From an uncultured Nitrospina sp. (GTDB taxonomy: Bacteria; Nitrospinota; Nitrospinia; Nitrospinales; VA-1), in NCBI GenBank assembly GCA_937891765.1, contig CALAGQ010000128.1, positions 1 to 36,622 on the forward strand: DNA of 36,622 bases, written 5' to 3'. Below the pieces are notes generated by a model, which had not been told where the DNA came from, did no database searches, and was given only the letters and a program-made list of their open reading frames with translations. Below, one piece after another: positions 1 to 7,166 of the stretch (position 1 is its first letter; every line of letters begins with the position of its first letter). The position numbers were made by a program, and so were the translations under genes.

Positions 1-201
1 AGCTTTTGCAAATCCGGCTGATGCGAGTTCTATCTTTATGGATAGCCGGGAAGGCGCGGCGAAAGGATCGCCCTGTACATGTTCAAAGGTGAGTTGAAAC
101 AGGCCGAAGGCGAAGCTTTTGCCTTGCAGGTTTTTATAGGTTTTGTAACCTTTGCCATCGAGAGATGTGATCTCGTTTATGAGTTCTTTAGGAGCATGCA
201 T
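1..201 (-). CDS. ABC-class ATPase, N-terminal fragment (runs off the window)
   Basis: Only the first 67 codons lie in the window, reading from an ATG at 201 down to base 1. Visible residues include 'LDGKGYKTYKNLQG' and 'HVQGDPFAAPSRL', which match the conserved N-terminal region of the 'predicted ATPase of the ABC class' family; its Walker motifs would lie beyond the edge. Family function is poorly known; members are cytosolic nucleotide-binding proteins. The start codon lies 25 bp inside the end of the upstream radical SAM gene on the same strand, so translation of the two is probably coupled. Family call is confident; biological role is unknown. Confidence 0.8.
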   Translation of the reverse strand, partial: MHAPKELINEITSLDGKGYKTYKNLQGKSFAFGLFQLTFEHVQGDPFAAPSRLSIKIELASAGFAKA

Positions 202-1106
202 GGATAAGTGTAGTGTCCTGCAAAACCTTCAGCCGAAACTCCAACGGGAAGGTAATTGCGGGCAATGTTGACGATATGGTTTCTGTATGGAAGGTGGACC
301 GAATCCTCCCGAACCTGACTCATGGCAAAAGGAAGACGGGTTTTCAAAGTTCGCGAACCTTCTTGGGTTCCATCGCCTTCTATAAAATGATCGATGATGA
401 CTGCGGAAGCTCCAGCATTTTTAAGACGCTCAAAAAACCGCTGTGGATTTTCCAGCGGAAATAAGGGCGACAGGCAGGCCACGGTTTTGAGTCCATGGGC
501 TGACAGTTGTTCCAAAGCGGAAATTCGTTTCTCAACACTGCAAGGGGGCGGCGGCAGCCCCGGTAGACGATCCCTGTCCCCTTCTATAGAAATGTGAATT
601 CTGAGCGAGCAGAGTTGAGAGAGTTTTCGCAGGATTTCCTGATCGTCCATGATGCTTGCGCTATGGGTTTGCAGGATCAAGGTATCGGGCGGGCAGTTCA
701 TCATGGCTTGAAGGACGGCGCGAGTCACCCGGTATTTTTTTTCAGCGGGTTGCCAAGGATCGGTGGCGCTGGACATGAAAATGGTAAAAGGGATGTCACG
801 TTGATGGGCCCAGTTTTTTTCTCTTTGTACCGATTGGATATACAATTCCGCGGCGTTGATTTTGACATCGACAAATTTCCCCCACTCACGGCCTCGTGTC
901 AGCCAATGATTGAAGCGAACATAGCAACCTTCACCGCAGGAGGAAAGGCCGTAGCCGCAACCGCTGTATGGATTCAGCGAGTGTGAGCAGACTCCCTTAA
1001 GATAGCCGCTGGCGCGGGTCAACAGAGTTTTGCTTTGAATCAGGTTTAGCTCTTTACTTAAAGGAAGGTTGGGGGTGTGCATGCGAGTCAGGGGGTTTCG
1101 TTCCAC
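177..1106 (-). CDS. SPL-like radical SAM protein with CX6CX3C cysteines
   Basis: A 309-residue protein of the spore-photoproduct-lyase-like radical SAM group. The N-terminal block 'SLNPYSGCGYGLSSCGEGCY' (residues about 43-62) carries Cys50, Cys57 and Cys61, a CX6CX3C spacing instead of the usual CX3CX2C; Cys40 lies just before it. A downstream 'TRGREWGKFVDVKINAAELY' block fits this subfamily. It should bind a 4Fe-4S cluster and S-adenosylmethionine; the substrate is unknown. The longest frame uses GTG at 1106, which would overlap the preceding gene. An ATG at 1082 (residue 9) begins 5 bp after that gene's stop and is equally plausible; neither has a strong ribosome site. The ABC-class ATPase gene starts inside its 3' end. 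Confidence 0.82.
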   Translation of the reverse strand: MERNPLTRMHTPNLPLSKELNLIQSKTLLTRASGYLKGVCSHSLNPYSGCGYGLSSCGEGCYVRFNHWLTRGREWGKFVDVKINAAELYIQSVQREKNWAHQRDIPFTIFMSSATDPWQPAEKKYRVTRAVLQAMMNCPPDTLILQTHSASIMDDQEILRKLSQLCSLRIHISIEGDRDRLPGLPPPPCSVEKRISALEQLSAHGLKTVACLSPLFPLENPQRFFERLKNAGASAVIIDHFIEGDGTQEGSRTLKTRLPFAMSQVREDSVHLPYRNHIVNIARNYLPVGVSAEGFAGHYTYPCMLLKNS

Positions 1107-1570
1107 TTGACCGATCCCAGGTTCATTTTAAAATTGGGGCCGGCGCGGTAAAACACTTCATAAGCTCCTGTGTCTTTGTTGGCCTCCGCGACCACCCATT
1201 TGCGGTCGGGAAAGTCTTCCAGGTCCCATATCCAGACTTGCTGGTGATCGGTCTTGGTCAGAGTCAAATAACCGCGATCTTCTCCGAAAAAAAATTGTCC
1301 GTATAAGGTGACTGTGGTTCCAGGGGGGCCATCCAGAGTCAGAGAGTATTCGCCCTCACAAAAATAATTTACTGTATCCCTAAGGTCGGGGGTGTCCTTG
1401 CCTTTTTTAATAAAAAAAACTTCTTCGCAGGTGCGACCTTTCCAGAACAGGGTCCAAGGATCCGAAGCCTCTTTAAGTAGTATCAGTTCGGTTCTGGTTT
1501 CTTCTGCCCAATTGACAGAGGGAAAACCAAAAGCTACTATCATCAGAATCCAAAGTGTTTTTATAGTCAT
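1088..1570 (-). CDS. secreted hypothetical protein
   Basis: About 160 residues when started at the ATG at 1570, which opens a good Sec signal peptide (TIK, then 'TLWILMIVAFGFPSVNWA', cut near Ala-Glu-Glu). The frame extends upstream to a GTG at 1621, but that would bury the signal peptide behind 17 extra residues. The mature part is rich in aromatic and acidic residues with a probable beta-rich fold, and two cysteines lie near its middle. I recognise no domain. It is the first gene of a minus-strand group with the radical SAM and ABC-class ATPase genes and is divergent from the histidine kinase at 1721. Function unknown. Confidence 0.6.
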   Translation of the reverse strand: MTIKTLWILMIVAFGFPSVNWAEETRTELILLKEASDPWTLFWKGRTCEEVFFIKKGKDTPDLRDTVNYFCEGEYSLTLDGPPGTTVTLYGQFFFGEDRGYLTLTKTDHQQVWIWDLEDFPDRKWVVAEANKDTGAYEVFYRAGPNFKMNLGSVKWNETP

Positions 1571-1720
1571 TGCGAAAACTTTTAAAGAGCTCTCATTAAT
1601 CGGGAACTTATAAGCCGCCACTCCTCAACCATTTTATCATTTTTTATCCAACTGCGGTATTCTGTCTGCTTGTGTCCCGTTTGTTGACACAACATCCCGC
1701 TCAAACCAACAGTTTGAATT

Positions 1721-3328
1721 ATGGAACAAGAGACAGAAATTAAGAAAGATTCGTCCCTGATGTATATGATTGTCGGCTTGATCCTTGCGGGGTTGATCTT
1801 TGTGGCTGATACCCAGATCCCTCTCGGAATTGCGGATGGCATGCTTTACGTCGTCTTGATCCTTCTGGGACTGATGGCAAGAAACCGTTCTTTTATTATT
1901 TATGCGGCGGTTCTGGGTTCGGTTTTAAATGCGGCAGGGTTCATGATTTCACCGCCTGGCGGGGAATGGGGCGTAGTGGTTGCCAACCGGCTTCTATCGG
2001 TTTTCACGATTTGGATGACGGCTGTGCTTTGTCTGATCACAACCCGGGCAGAGGAAAACCAGCGTTCTGCCAATGACAGGCTGGAAGAAAAAATCAAGGA
2101 CCGGACTGGCAAGGTTCAGGAAACCAATGAGCTTTTAAATGTCGAAATAGCACATTCCAAACTGATCAAATCCATTGCGGTGGCATCCAATGAAACCCGG
2201 GCGATTGGTGAAACCTTGCGATTTTGCATTCGCCAGGTCTGCGAATTTGCCGGTTGGCCGTTGGGGCATCTGTATTTGACGGCTGAAAATCCTTCCGAAG
2301 GACTCGTCCCCACCCCGTTTTGGTATGTGGAGGAACCCGGACAATTTGACACGTTTCAAAAGATCACCCAGGAGACCCCTTTGGACGCAGGGATTGGTCT
2401 TCCCGGTCGGGTGCTGGTCAGCGGGGAGCCAGCCTGGATCATTGATGTGACGAAGGACGCCAATTTTCCCCGTGCCCAACTGGCGCAAGATATCGGGATT
2501 AAGTCCGGATTTGCATTTCCCATATTGATTGGCAGGAGGGTAGTGGGAGTGATGGAATTTTTCTCGCCCAGGGCGATGGAACCCGATCAGCAAGTGCTCG
2601 ACATCATGGCACAGATCGGAACCCAACTAGGCAGGGTGTTGGAAAGAAAGCAAGCTCATGGCGAAAGTGAGCGCACACAGGACCAGTTGCGCAAGTTGTA
2701 TCATCGTCTGGAGCAGGTGCGTGAGGAAGAAAGAACCCGAACTGCACGGGAAGTTCACGACCATCTTGGTCAAGTACTCACCACCATCAAGCTGGAGCTT
2801 TCCCTGCTCCGTAAAAAACTCGCTCCTGACAACCCGGTGATCCAGAAGGCAGCAGCGCAGCTTCTTGAAATGAGTGATGATGCCATTCAATCGGTCAAAA
2901 AAATTTCAATGGATCTCAGGCCGCCGATTCTCGACGATCTGGGAATTGCCGAGGCCATTGTATGGCAGGCGAAAGAGTTTACTAATCGGACGGGAATCAA
3001 GTGCGATTTCGAGGATGACCTGGAGGGCTTTGAACTGGATCTGGAACGCTCCACCACCTTGTTCCGGATCTTTCAGGAAACCCTTACTAATATTGTCCGC
3101 CATGCCGAGGCCAGCGAGGTTTGTGTTACACTGTCAAATGGTGATGACACCGTTACTCTAAAGGTTCAGGACAACGGCTGTGGGATATTACCCAGTCAGG
3201 TGGCGAACCTGAGGTCTCTGGGTTTGCTGGGCATGCGAGAGCGGGCCATGGTCTGGGGAGGCAATGTGCTGATTTATGGCGCTCCCAATGAGGGGACAAC
3301 AGTAAACATCAATATTCAAAAAGGATGA
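1721..3328 (+). CDS. membrane sensor histidine kinase (GAF, HisKA_3, HATPase_c)
   Basis: A 535-residue NarX/NreB-type kinase. Residues 12-107 hold three to four membrane segments with a 'PLGIADGMLYV' stretch often seen in kinases lacking a periplasmic domain. A short coiled coil (about 113-145) leads to a GAF domain (about 150-310). The HisKA_3 block 'TAREVHDHLGQVLTTIKLE' puts the phospho-acceptor at His346, and the ATPase domain shows the N box 'FQETLTNIVRHAEA', the G box 'VQDNGCGI' and 'LGLLGMRERA'. It should autophosphorylate and pass phosphate to the regulator encoded next, which overlaps it by 4 bp. The signal is unknown; the GAF domain could bind a small ligand or cofactor. Confidence 0.93.
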   Translation: MEQETEIKKDSSLMYMIVGLILAGLIFVADTQIPLGIADGMLYVVLILLGLMARNRSFIIYAAVLGSVLNAAGFMISPPGGEWGVVVANRLLSVFTIWMTAVLCLITTRAEENQRSANDRLEEKIKDRTGKVQETNELLNVEIAHSKLIKSIAVASNETRAIGETLRFCIRQVCEFAGWPLGHLYLTAENPSEGLVPTPFWYVEEPGQFDTFQKITQETPLDAGIGLPGRVLVSGEPAWIIDVTKDANFPRAQLAQDIGIKSGFAFPILIGRRVVGVMEFFSPRAMEPDQQVLDIMAQIGTQLGRVLERKQAHGESERTQDQLRKLYHRLEQVREEERTRTAREVHDHLGQVLTTIKLELSLLRKKLAPDNPVIQKAAAQLLEMSDDAIQSVKKISMDLRPPILDDLGIAEAIVWQAKEFTNRTGIKCDFEDDLEGFELDLERSTTLFRIFQETLTNIVRHAEASEVCVTLSNGDDTVTLKVQDNGCGILPSQVANLRSLGLLGMRERAMVWGGNVLIYGAPNEGTTVNINIQKG

Positions 3329-3984
3329 TCATGGCAACAAAACAGGAAACGGGGAAAATCAAAGTAATCATTGCCGACGATCACCCATTGTTTCGCCGAG
3401 GCTTGAAGCAGGCTTTTTCAGAAACCCCGGATATCGAGGTTGTGGATGAGGCGGAGACTGGGGAAGAGTTGTTGGAAAAGGTTCAAGGCATGGATCTGAA
3501 CATCGCTCTGCTGGACATTTCTCTGCCTGGAAAGGGAGGGCTGGAAATTCTCAAGCAACTGAGGGATGATCGCCCCAAGCTGCCGGTCCTGATTTTAACA
3601 GTTTATCCTGAAGAGCATTATGCGGTCCGTTTTTTCAAAGCCGGGGCATCAGGCTTTATCACCAAGGAAAGCAGTACCGACGAGATATATACCGCCGTGC
3701 GCAAAGTTGCCGGTGGAGGAAAATATGCCAGCCCTGAAATCACCGAAAAACTGGCATTCGACTTCAGTAAGTCCGATCGACCCGCCCACGAAAGGCTTTC
3801 GGATCGGGAGCATCAGGTTTTCTTGATGCTGGCAGGAGGGGATTCCCCCACTGAAATCGGCAAAGAGTTGTCCCTGAGCGTCAAAACCATCAGCACACAC
3901 CGCTCTAGAATTTTGGAAAAAATGCAAATGAAGAAAAATGCTGAATTGATCCATTACGCGATTTCGCAACGGCTTATTGAATAA
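3325..3984 (+). CDS. NarL/FixJ-family response regulator
   Basis: A 219-residue two-domain regulator. The receiver domain (about 12-130) has the acidic pair in 'IIADDHPLF', phospho-acceptor Asp64 in 'ALLDISLPG', and the conserved lysine in 'FITKESS'. The C-terminal LuxR-type helix-turn-helix (about 155-213) contains 'LSDREHQVFLMLAGGDSPTEI' up to 'VKTISTHRSRILEKM'. The ATG at 3325 overlaps the kinase stop codon (ATGA), so the pair is translationally coupled and is a cognate two-component system. A second ATG lies two codons downstream. The targets are unknown. The next gene downstream is the first secreted paralog, 228 bp away, which makes it a candidate target only by position. Confidence 0.95.
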   Translation: MIMATKQETGKIKVIIADDHPLFRRGLKQAFSETPDIEVVDEAETGEELLEKVQGMDLNIALLDISLPGKGGLEILKQLRDDRPKLPVLILTVYPEEHYAVRFFKAGASGFITKESSTDEIYTAVRKVAGGGKYASPEITEKLAFDFSKSDRPAHERLSDREHQVFLMLAGGDSPTEIGKELSLSVKTISTHRSRILEKMQMKKNAELIHYAISQRLIE

Positions 3985-4212
3985 GGCCGTTCACCTCCCT
4001 CCCCGCCGGGCAGTCAGCAAATAGGACTCCCGGATCTACGTAGGACAAACACCTACCACAGGCAGGATAAAGGCTTACTTAAAATAAGGTTATGCGCCTA
4101 TATTTATGTCCAGTGGTATCTATTAAACTTCTCGGAAAATTGGGTATTAAAAAATAGTCCGTCACACGGTCGTAAGTGTTTTTAATAAACAAAACTTCAA
4201 GGAGAGGGTAAT

Positions 4213-4653
4213 ATGAAAAAGATTTTGGTTTTAACAGTGGCTTTCATTGCGGGATTCGCTCTGGTTGCAAATGCAGGTTCGATCACGCCGGGCCAAACAG
4301 CAAAATGTACTGACGCAAAAAGTATCACCTTGGAAGTTGCCCAAATTGCTAATTCCAATGGCGGCAAAGATGGCTACAGCGATAATGCTCGTGGCAACGC
4401 TAACTTGAGCCTGTGGAAGTCTTCCAACTTCACAACGATTCCTATAACATTAGGGCCGAACGACAATAACGACAGTGTCAACGGTACTGACGGTGGGAAA
4501 ACCGGTTTGCCACAGAGAGGCGGAATGGGTAAAAGTAAGGTAGTTCTCGTTTCTCAGAACAACTTCAGCCGTGGCGACTCTATTGGCGATATCAGCGGAT
4601 TGGTTAAGATCACCAATAACGGCGATAACCCTGTTACGGTTACCTGTAACTAA
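4213..4653 (+). CDS. small secreted protein, paralog A
   Basis: 146 residues with a clear Sec signal peptide ('MKKILVLTVAFIAGFALVANA', cut after Ala21) and a strong ribosome site (ggagagg) 6 bp before the ATG. The mature protein has only two cysteines, Cys32 and Cys145 (second-last residue), well placed to clamp the two ends by a disulfide. It is rich in Asn, Gly, Ser and Thr with motifs such as 'LWKSSNFTT' and 'SQNNFSRGDSIGDI'. The gene at 5072 encodes a same-length copy about 75 % identical by a residue-by-residue count. I recognise no family. Strong translation signals, export and a dedicated terminator suggest an abundant periplasmic or extracellular protein; this is inference. Confidence 0.85.
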   Translation: MKKILVLTVAFIAGFALVANAGSITPGQTAKCTDAKSITLEVAQIANSNGGKDGYSDNARGNANLSLWKSSNFTTIPITLGPNDNNDSVNGTDGGKTGLPQRGGMGKSKVVLVSQNNFSRGDSIGDISGLVKITNNGDNPVTVTCN

Positions 4654-4664
4654 GACTTGTTTTA

Positions 4665-4695
4665 GTAAGGGCTTAATCGCGAGTTTTGCCCTTAC
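4665..4695 (+). other. 3' UTR hairpin of paralog A
   Basis: An 8-bp perfect stem (gtaagggc / gcccttac) with a 15-base loop lies between the stop codon and the terminator. A matching hairpin sits at the same place behind paralog B, so it was duplicated with the gene or kept by selection; it might stabilise the mRNA 3' end. Confidence 0.5.
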
Positions 4696-4703
4696 CCTGG
4701 AAG

Positions 4704-4736
4704 CAGCCGACCTCTCCCGGTCGGCTGTTTTTTTTT
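4704..4736 (+). terminator. Rho-independent terminator after paralog A
   Basis: Nine-bp GC-rich stem (cagccgacc / ggtcggctg), 6-base loop tctccc, followed by nine T residues. This is a textbook intrinsic terminator and ends the paralog A transcript before paralog B. Confidence 0.92.
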
Positions 4737-5071
4737 GTCCTCTCCTGGCTCGTCCCTTTTTGTCGGTTAAGTCCTAGTCTCTGTCGTTGTCGTCCCCTCT
4801 GTTGATTTCTAGTCGGCTCTCTGCGCCTCATGCCCATGAGGTCTTTCTTTTTAAAAAAGACTTACCGGACTTGTCATAACATCTCCGTCTATTTCTTATG
4901 TTAAAAAAGAAAATTCTTAGGTGGAGACAGGCAATCGCGCCATTAAAAAAAGGGTTGTCCGCTGATATCTAAAGTTTCTGCGTTTCATTAAACTCCTCAA
5001 CAATTATGAAGATATTTATTAGCACTGCTGAGTGAGTGATTTTTATACAACAAAAAAAGGAGAGGGTTATT
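4737..5071. other. intergenic region between the secreted paralogs
   Basis: About 335 bp without a convincing gene. It holds a perfect CTCATG-cc-CATGAG inverted repeat (4827-4840), followed directly by a gtcttt...aaagac hairpin around an A/T run (4841-4861). The 3' half is A+T-rich and must contain the promoter of paralog B, but I see no clear -35/-10 pair. Ribosome site aaggagagg precedes the ATG at 5072. Confidence 0.5.
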
Positions 5072-5512
5072 ATGAAAAAGATTTTCGCTTTAACGGCACT
5101 ATTTATCGCAGGTCTGGCGTTCTCCGCCAACGCAGGTGAGATCACCAATGGTCAAACGGCAAAATGCAATGATGCTAAAAGCATCACCTTGGAAGCTGCC
5201 AAAACTGCTAATTCTTCTGGTGGCAAAGATGGCTACACCGACAACGACAGGGGTACTGCTAGCCTGAACTTGTGGAAGTCTTCCAACTTCACCACAGTTC
5301 CTATAACATTAGGACCGAACGACGACAATAGAAGCCTTAACGAGACCGATCATGGGAAAACTAATATTCCTGTAAGAGGTTCCATGGGTGCTGGCAAAGT
5401 GACCCTCATTTCTCAGAATAATTTCAGCCGTGGCGACTCCATTGGTGATATCGGGGGATTGGTGAAAATCACCAACACCGGTGGTGTCCCAGTTACGGTT
5501 ACCTGTAACTAA
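5072..5512 (+). CDS. small secreted protein, paralog B
   Basis: Starts at the ATG at 5072, which has a strong ribosome site (aaaggagagg) and gives exactly 146 residues, the same length as paralog A; the 12 residues further upstream in the open frame are not conserved. Signal peptide 'MKKIFALTALFIAGLAFSANA', cut after Ala21. Cys32 and Cys145 are conserved, as are 'LWKSSNFTT', 'PITLGPND', 'SQNNFSRGDSIGDI' and 'GLVKITN'. About 109 of 146 positions match paralog A without gaps. Most differences fall in the signal peptide and in the Asn/Asp-rich middle (residues 85-111). No known family recognised; probably an exported structural or binding protein that arose by tandem duplication. Confidence 0.85.
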   Translation: MKKIFALTALFIAGLAFSANAGEITNGQTAKCNDAKSITLEAAKTANSSGGKDGYTDNDRGTASLNLWKSSNFTTVPITLGPNDDNRSLNETDHGKTNIPVRGSMGAGKVTLISQNNFSRGDSIGDIGGLVKITNTGGVPVTVTCN

Positions 5513-5528
5513 GTTTGATTGGTTTTTT

Positions 5529-5553
5529 GTGAGGGCGCGAGTATTGCCCTTAC
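5529..5553 (+). other. 3' UTR hairpin of paralog B
   Basis: gtgagggc pairs with gcccttac (one G-U pair), in the same place relative to the stop codon and terminator as the hairpin behind paralog A. Confidence 0.45.
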
Positions 5554-5560
5554 CCTGAGA

Positions 5561-5592
5561 CAGCCGGCCTTCTCCCAAGGCCGGCTGTTTTT
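5561..5592 (+). terminator. Rho-independent terminator after paralog B
   Basis: Eleven-bp stem (cagccggcctt / aaggccggctg) with loop ctccc followed by five T residues. It is clearly related to the terminator at 4704, and the stem has kept pairing despite base changes. Confidence 0.9.
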
Positions 5593-5738
5593 CGTTTTTC
5601 CCTTCCCGCTCCTCAATTTAGAGTTCCCCCATTTGATGATTGCGCTTAATTTTTCCCAACTAATTTGTTACCCTTGCTCTTTCGTCAGGCCTTAGGCAAT
5701 AACAAGGCAATAACCGGTCTTTTCTTAGAGAGAGAATA

Positions 5739-7142
5739 ATGAGTGAATCCGTTAAAGTTCGTTTCGCGCCCAGTCCCACCGGGTTTTTACATATCGGTGG
5801 AGTGAGGACGGCCCTGTTCAACTGGTTGTTCGCCCGTCATCATGGCGGTCAGTTCGTGTTACGCATTGAAGACACCGATCATGAGCGCTCGACGGAAGAA
5901 TCGATCACAGAAATTCTCGAATCCATGCGATGGTTGGGACTGGACTGGGACGAAGGCCCGTACCGGCAAACCGAGCGGCAGGAACTTTATTCTACAAAAG
6001 TCGACCAGCTTTTCAAGGAGGGCAAAGCCTACCGTTGCTACTGCACGCCAGAAGAACTGGATCAGAAACGTAACGAGGCTCAGAAAAAAGGACTCAAACC
6101 TAAATATGATGGAACCTGCCGGGAACGAAGCGATCAGCCGGAGGGAGCCCCCTCCGTGATCCGGTTCAAGGCACCGCTCGAGGGTTCGGTGGTGGTGGAA
6201 GATATGTTACGCGGTAAGGTGGTGTTCGATATCGCCGAACTGGATGACCTGATTCTGCAGCGGACCGACGGTTCCCCCACTTATAATTTTGTTGTCGTGG
6301 TCGATGATGCCGACATGGGCATCACCCATGTGGTGCGCGGCGACGACCATCTTTCCAATACGCCGCGGCAATGTTTGTTGTACGACGCTTTGAACTTTCC
6401 CCGGCCTCGGTTCGCGCATATTTCCATGATACTGGGGCAGGATAAGGCTCGACTCAGCAAGCGTCATGGGGCGACTTCGGCCTTGGCTTACCGGGATATG
6501 GGTTATCTGCCTGCTGCCATGATCAATTACCTGGCCCGGCTGGGTTGGTCGCATGGCGACCAGGAAATTTTTTCGCGTGAAGAAATGGTCAAGCACTTTT
6601 CCTTCGACTCGGTGCACACCTCGGCGGCGGTGTTTGATCCTGACAAGCTATCCTGGTTGAACGAACATTATATAAAGACCACTCCACCGGAAGAACTGGC
6701 CCGGCATCTGGAGCCGTTTCTTATTAGCTCGGGAATTTTGCAGGAAGGTCACGGTCTGGATGATGCGGAAATTGCCCGAGTTATCCCGTCTTTGAACCAG
6801 CGTGCCAAAACTCTTATCGAGATGGCGGAAAAGTCGGCGTTCTATTTTAAAAAGGAAGTTGAGTTCGACGAGAAGGCGAAAGCCAAGTTTCTCACTGTTG
6901 AAGCGAAACCGTTACTGGAAAAAGTCATTGCCGGGTTGTCCGAGCTGGAAAACTTTTCCGCAGAAGAGATTGAGGCGTTGTTCCAAAAAGTTGTGGAAGA
7001 AGAGGGGGTAAAGCTCGGCAAGCTGGCGCAGCCAGTTCGTGTGGCCCTCACGGGTACCACTGTGAGCCCCGGAATTTACGACGTCATCCTGCTACTGGGA
7101 AAAGAAGAGACCCTCAACCGGTTGAAAAAAGCCCTTCCGTAG
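5739..7142 (+). CDS. gltX: glutamyl-tRNA synthetase
   Basis: 467 residues, full length for a bacterial GluRS. The class I signature 'FAPSPTGFLHIGG' places the HIGH-type motif at residues 18-21, and the KMSKS-type motif is 'RLSKRH' (238-243). A zinc-binding segment is visible with Cys100, Cys102 and Cys127. The C-terminal third is the helical anticodon-binding domain. It charges tRNA-Glu (and possibly tRNA-Gln, if the organism uses the amidotransferase route) in the cytosol. The ATG follows a purine-rich agagagag ribosome site. The gene stands alone after the paralog terminator and is convergent with the Fe-S oxidoreductase gene, only 24 bp apart, with no clear terminator in the gap. Confidence 0.97.
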   Translation: MSESVKVRFAPSPTGFLHIGGVRTALFNWLFARHHGGQFVLRIEDTDHERSTEESITEILESMRWLGLDWDEGPYRQTERQELYSTKVDQLFKEGKAYRCYCTPEELDQKRNEAQKKGLKPKYDGTCRERSDQPEGAPSVIRFKAPLEGSVVVEDMLRGKVVFDIAELDDLILQRTDGSPTYNFVVVVDDADMGITHVVRGDDHLSNTPRQCLLYDALNFPRPRFAHISMILGQDKARLSKRHGATSALAYRDMGYLPAAMINYLARLGWSHGDQEIFSREEMVKHFSFDSVHTSAAVFDPDKLSWLNEHYIKTTPPEELARHLEPFLISSGILQEGHGLDDAEIARVIPSLNQRAKTLIEMAEKSAFYFKKEVEFDEKAKAKFLTVEAKPLLEKVIAGLSELENFSAEEIEALFQKVVEEEGVKLGKLAQPVRVALTGTTVSPGIYDVILLLGKEETLNRLKKALP

Positions 7143-7166
7143 AGTGTCGATTTCTGTTGGGTCGGT

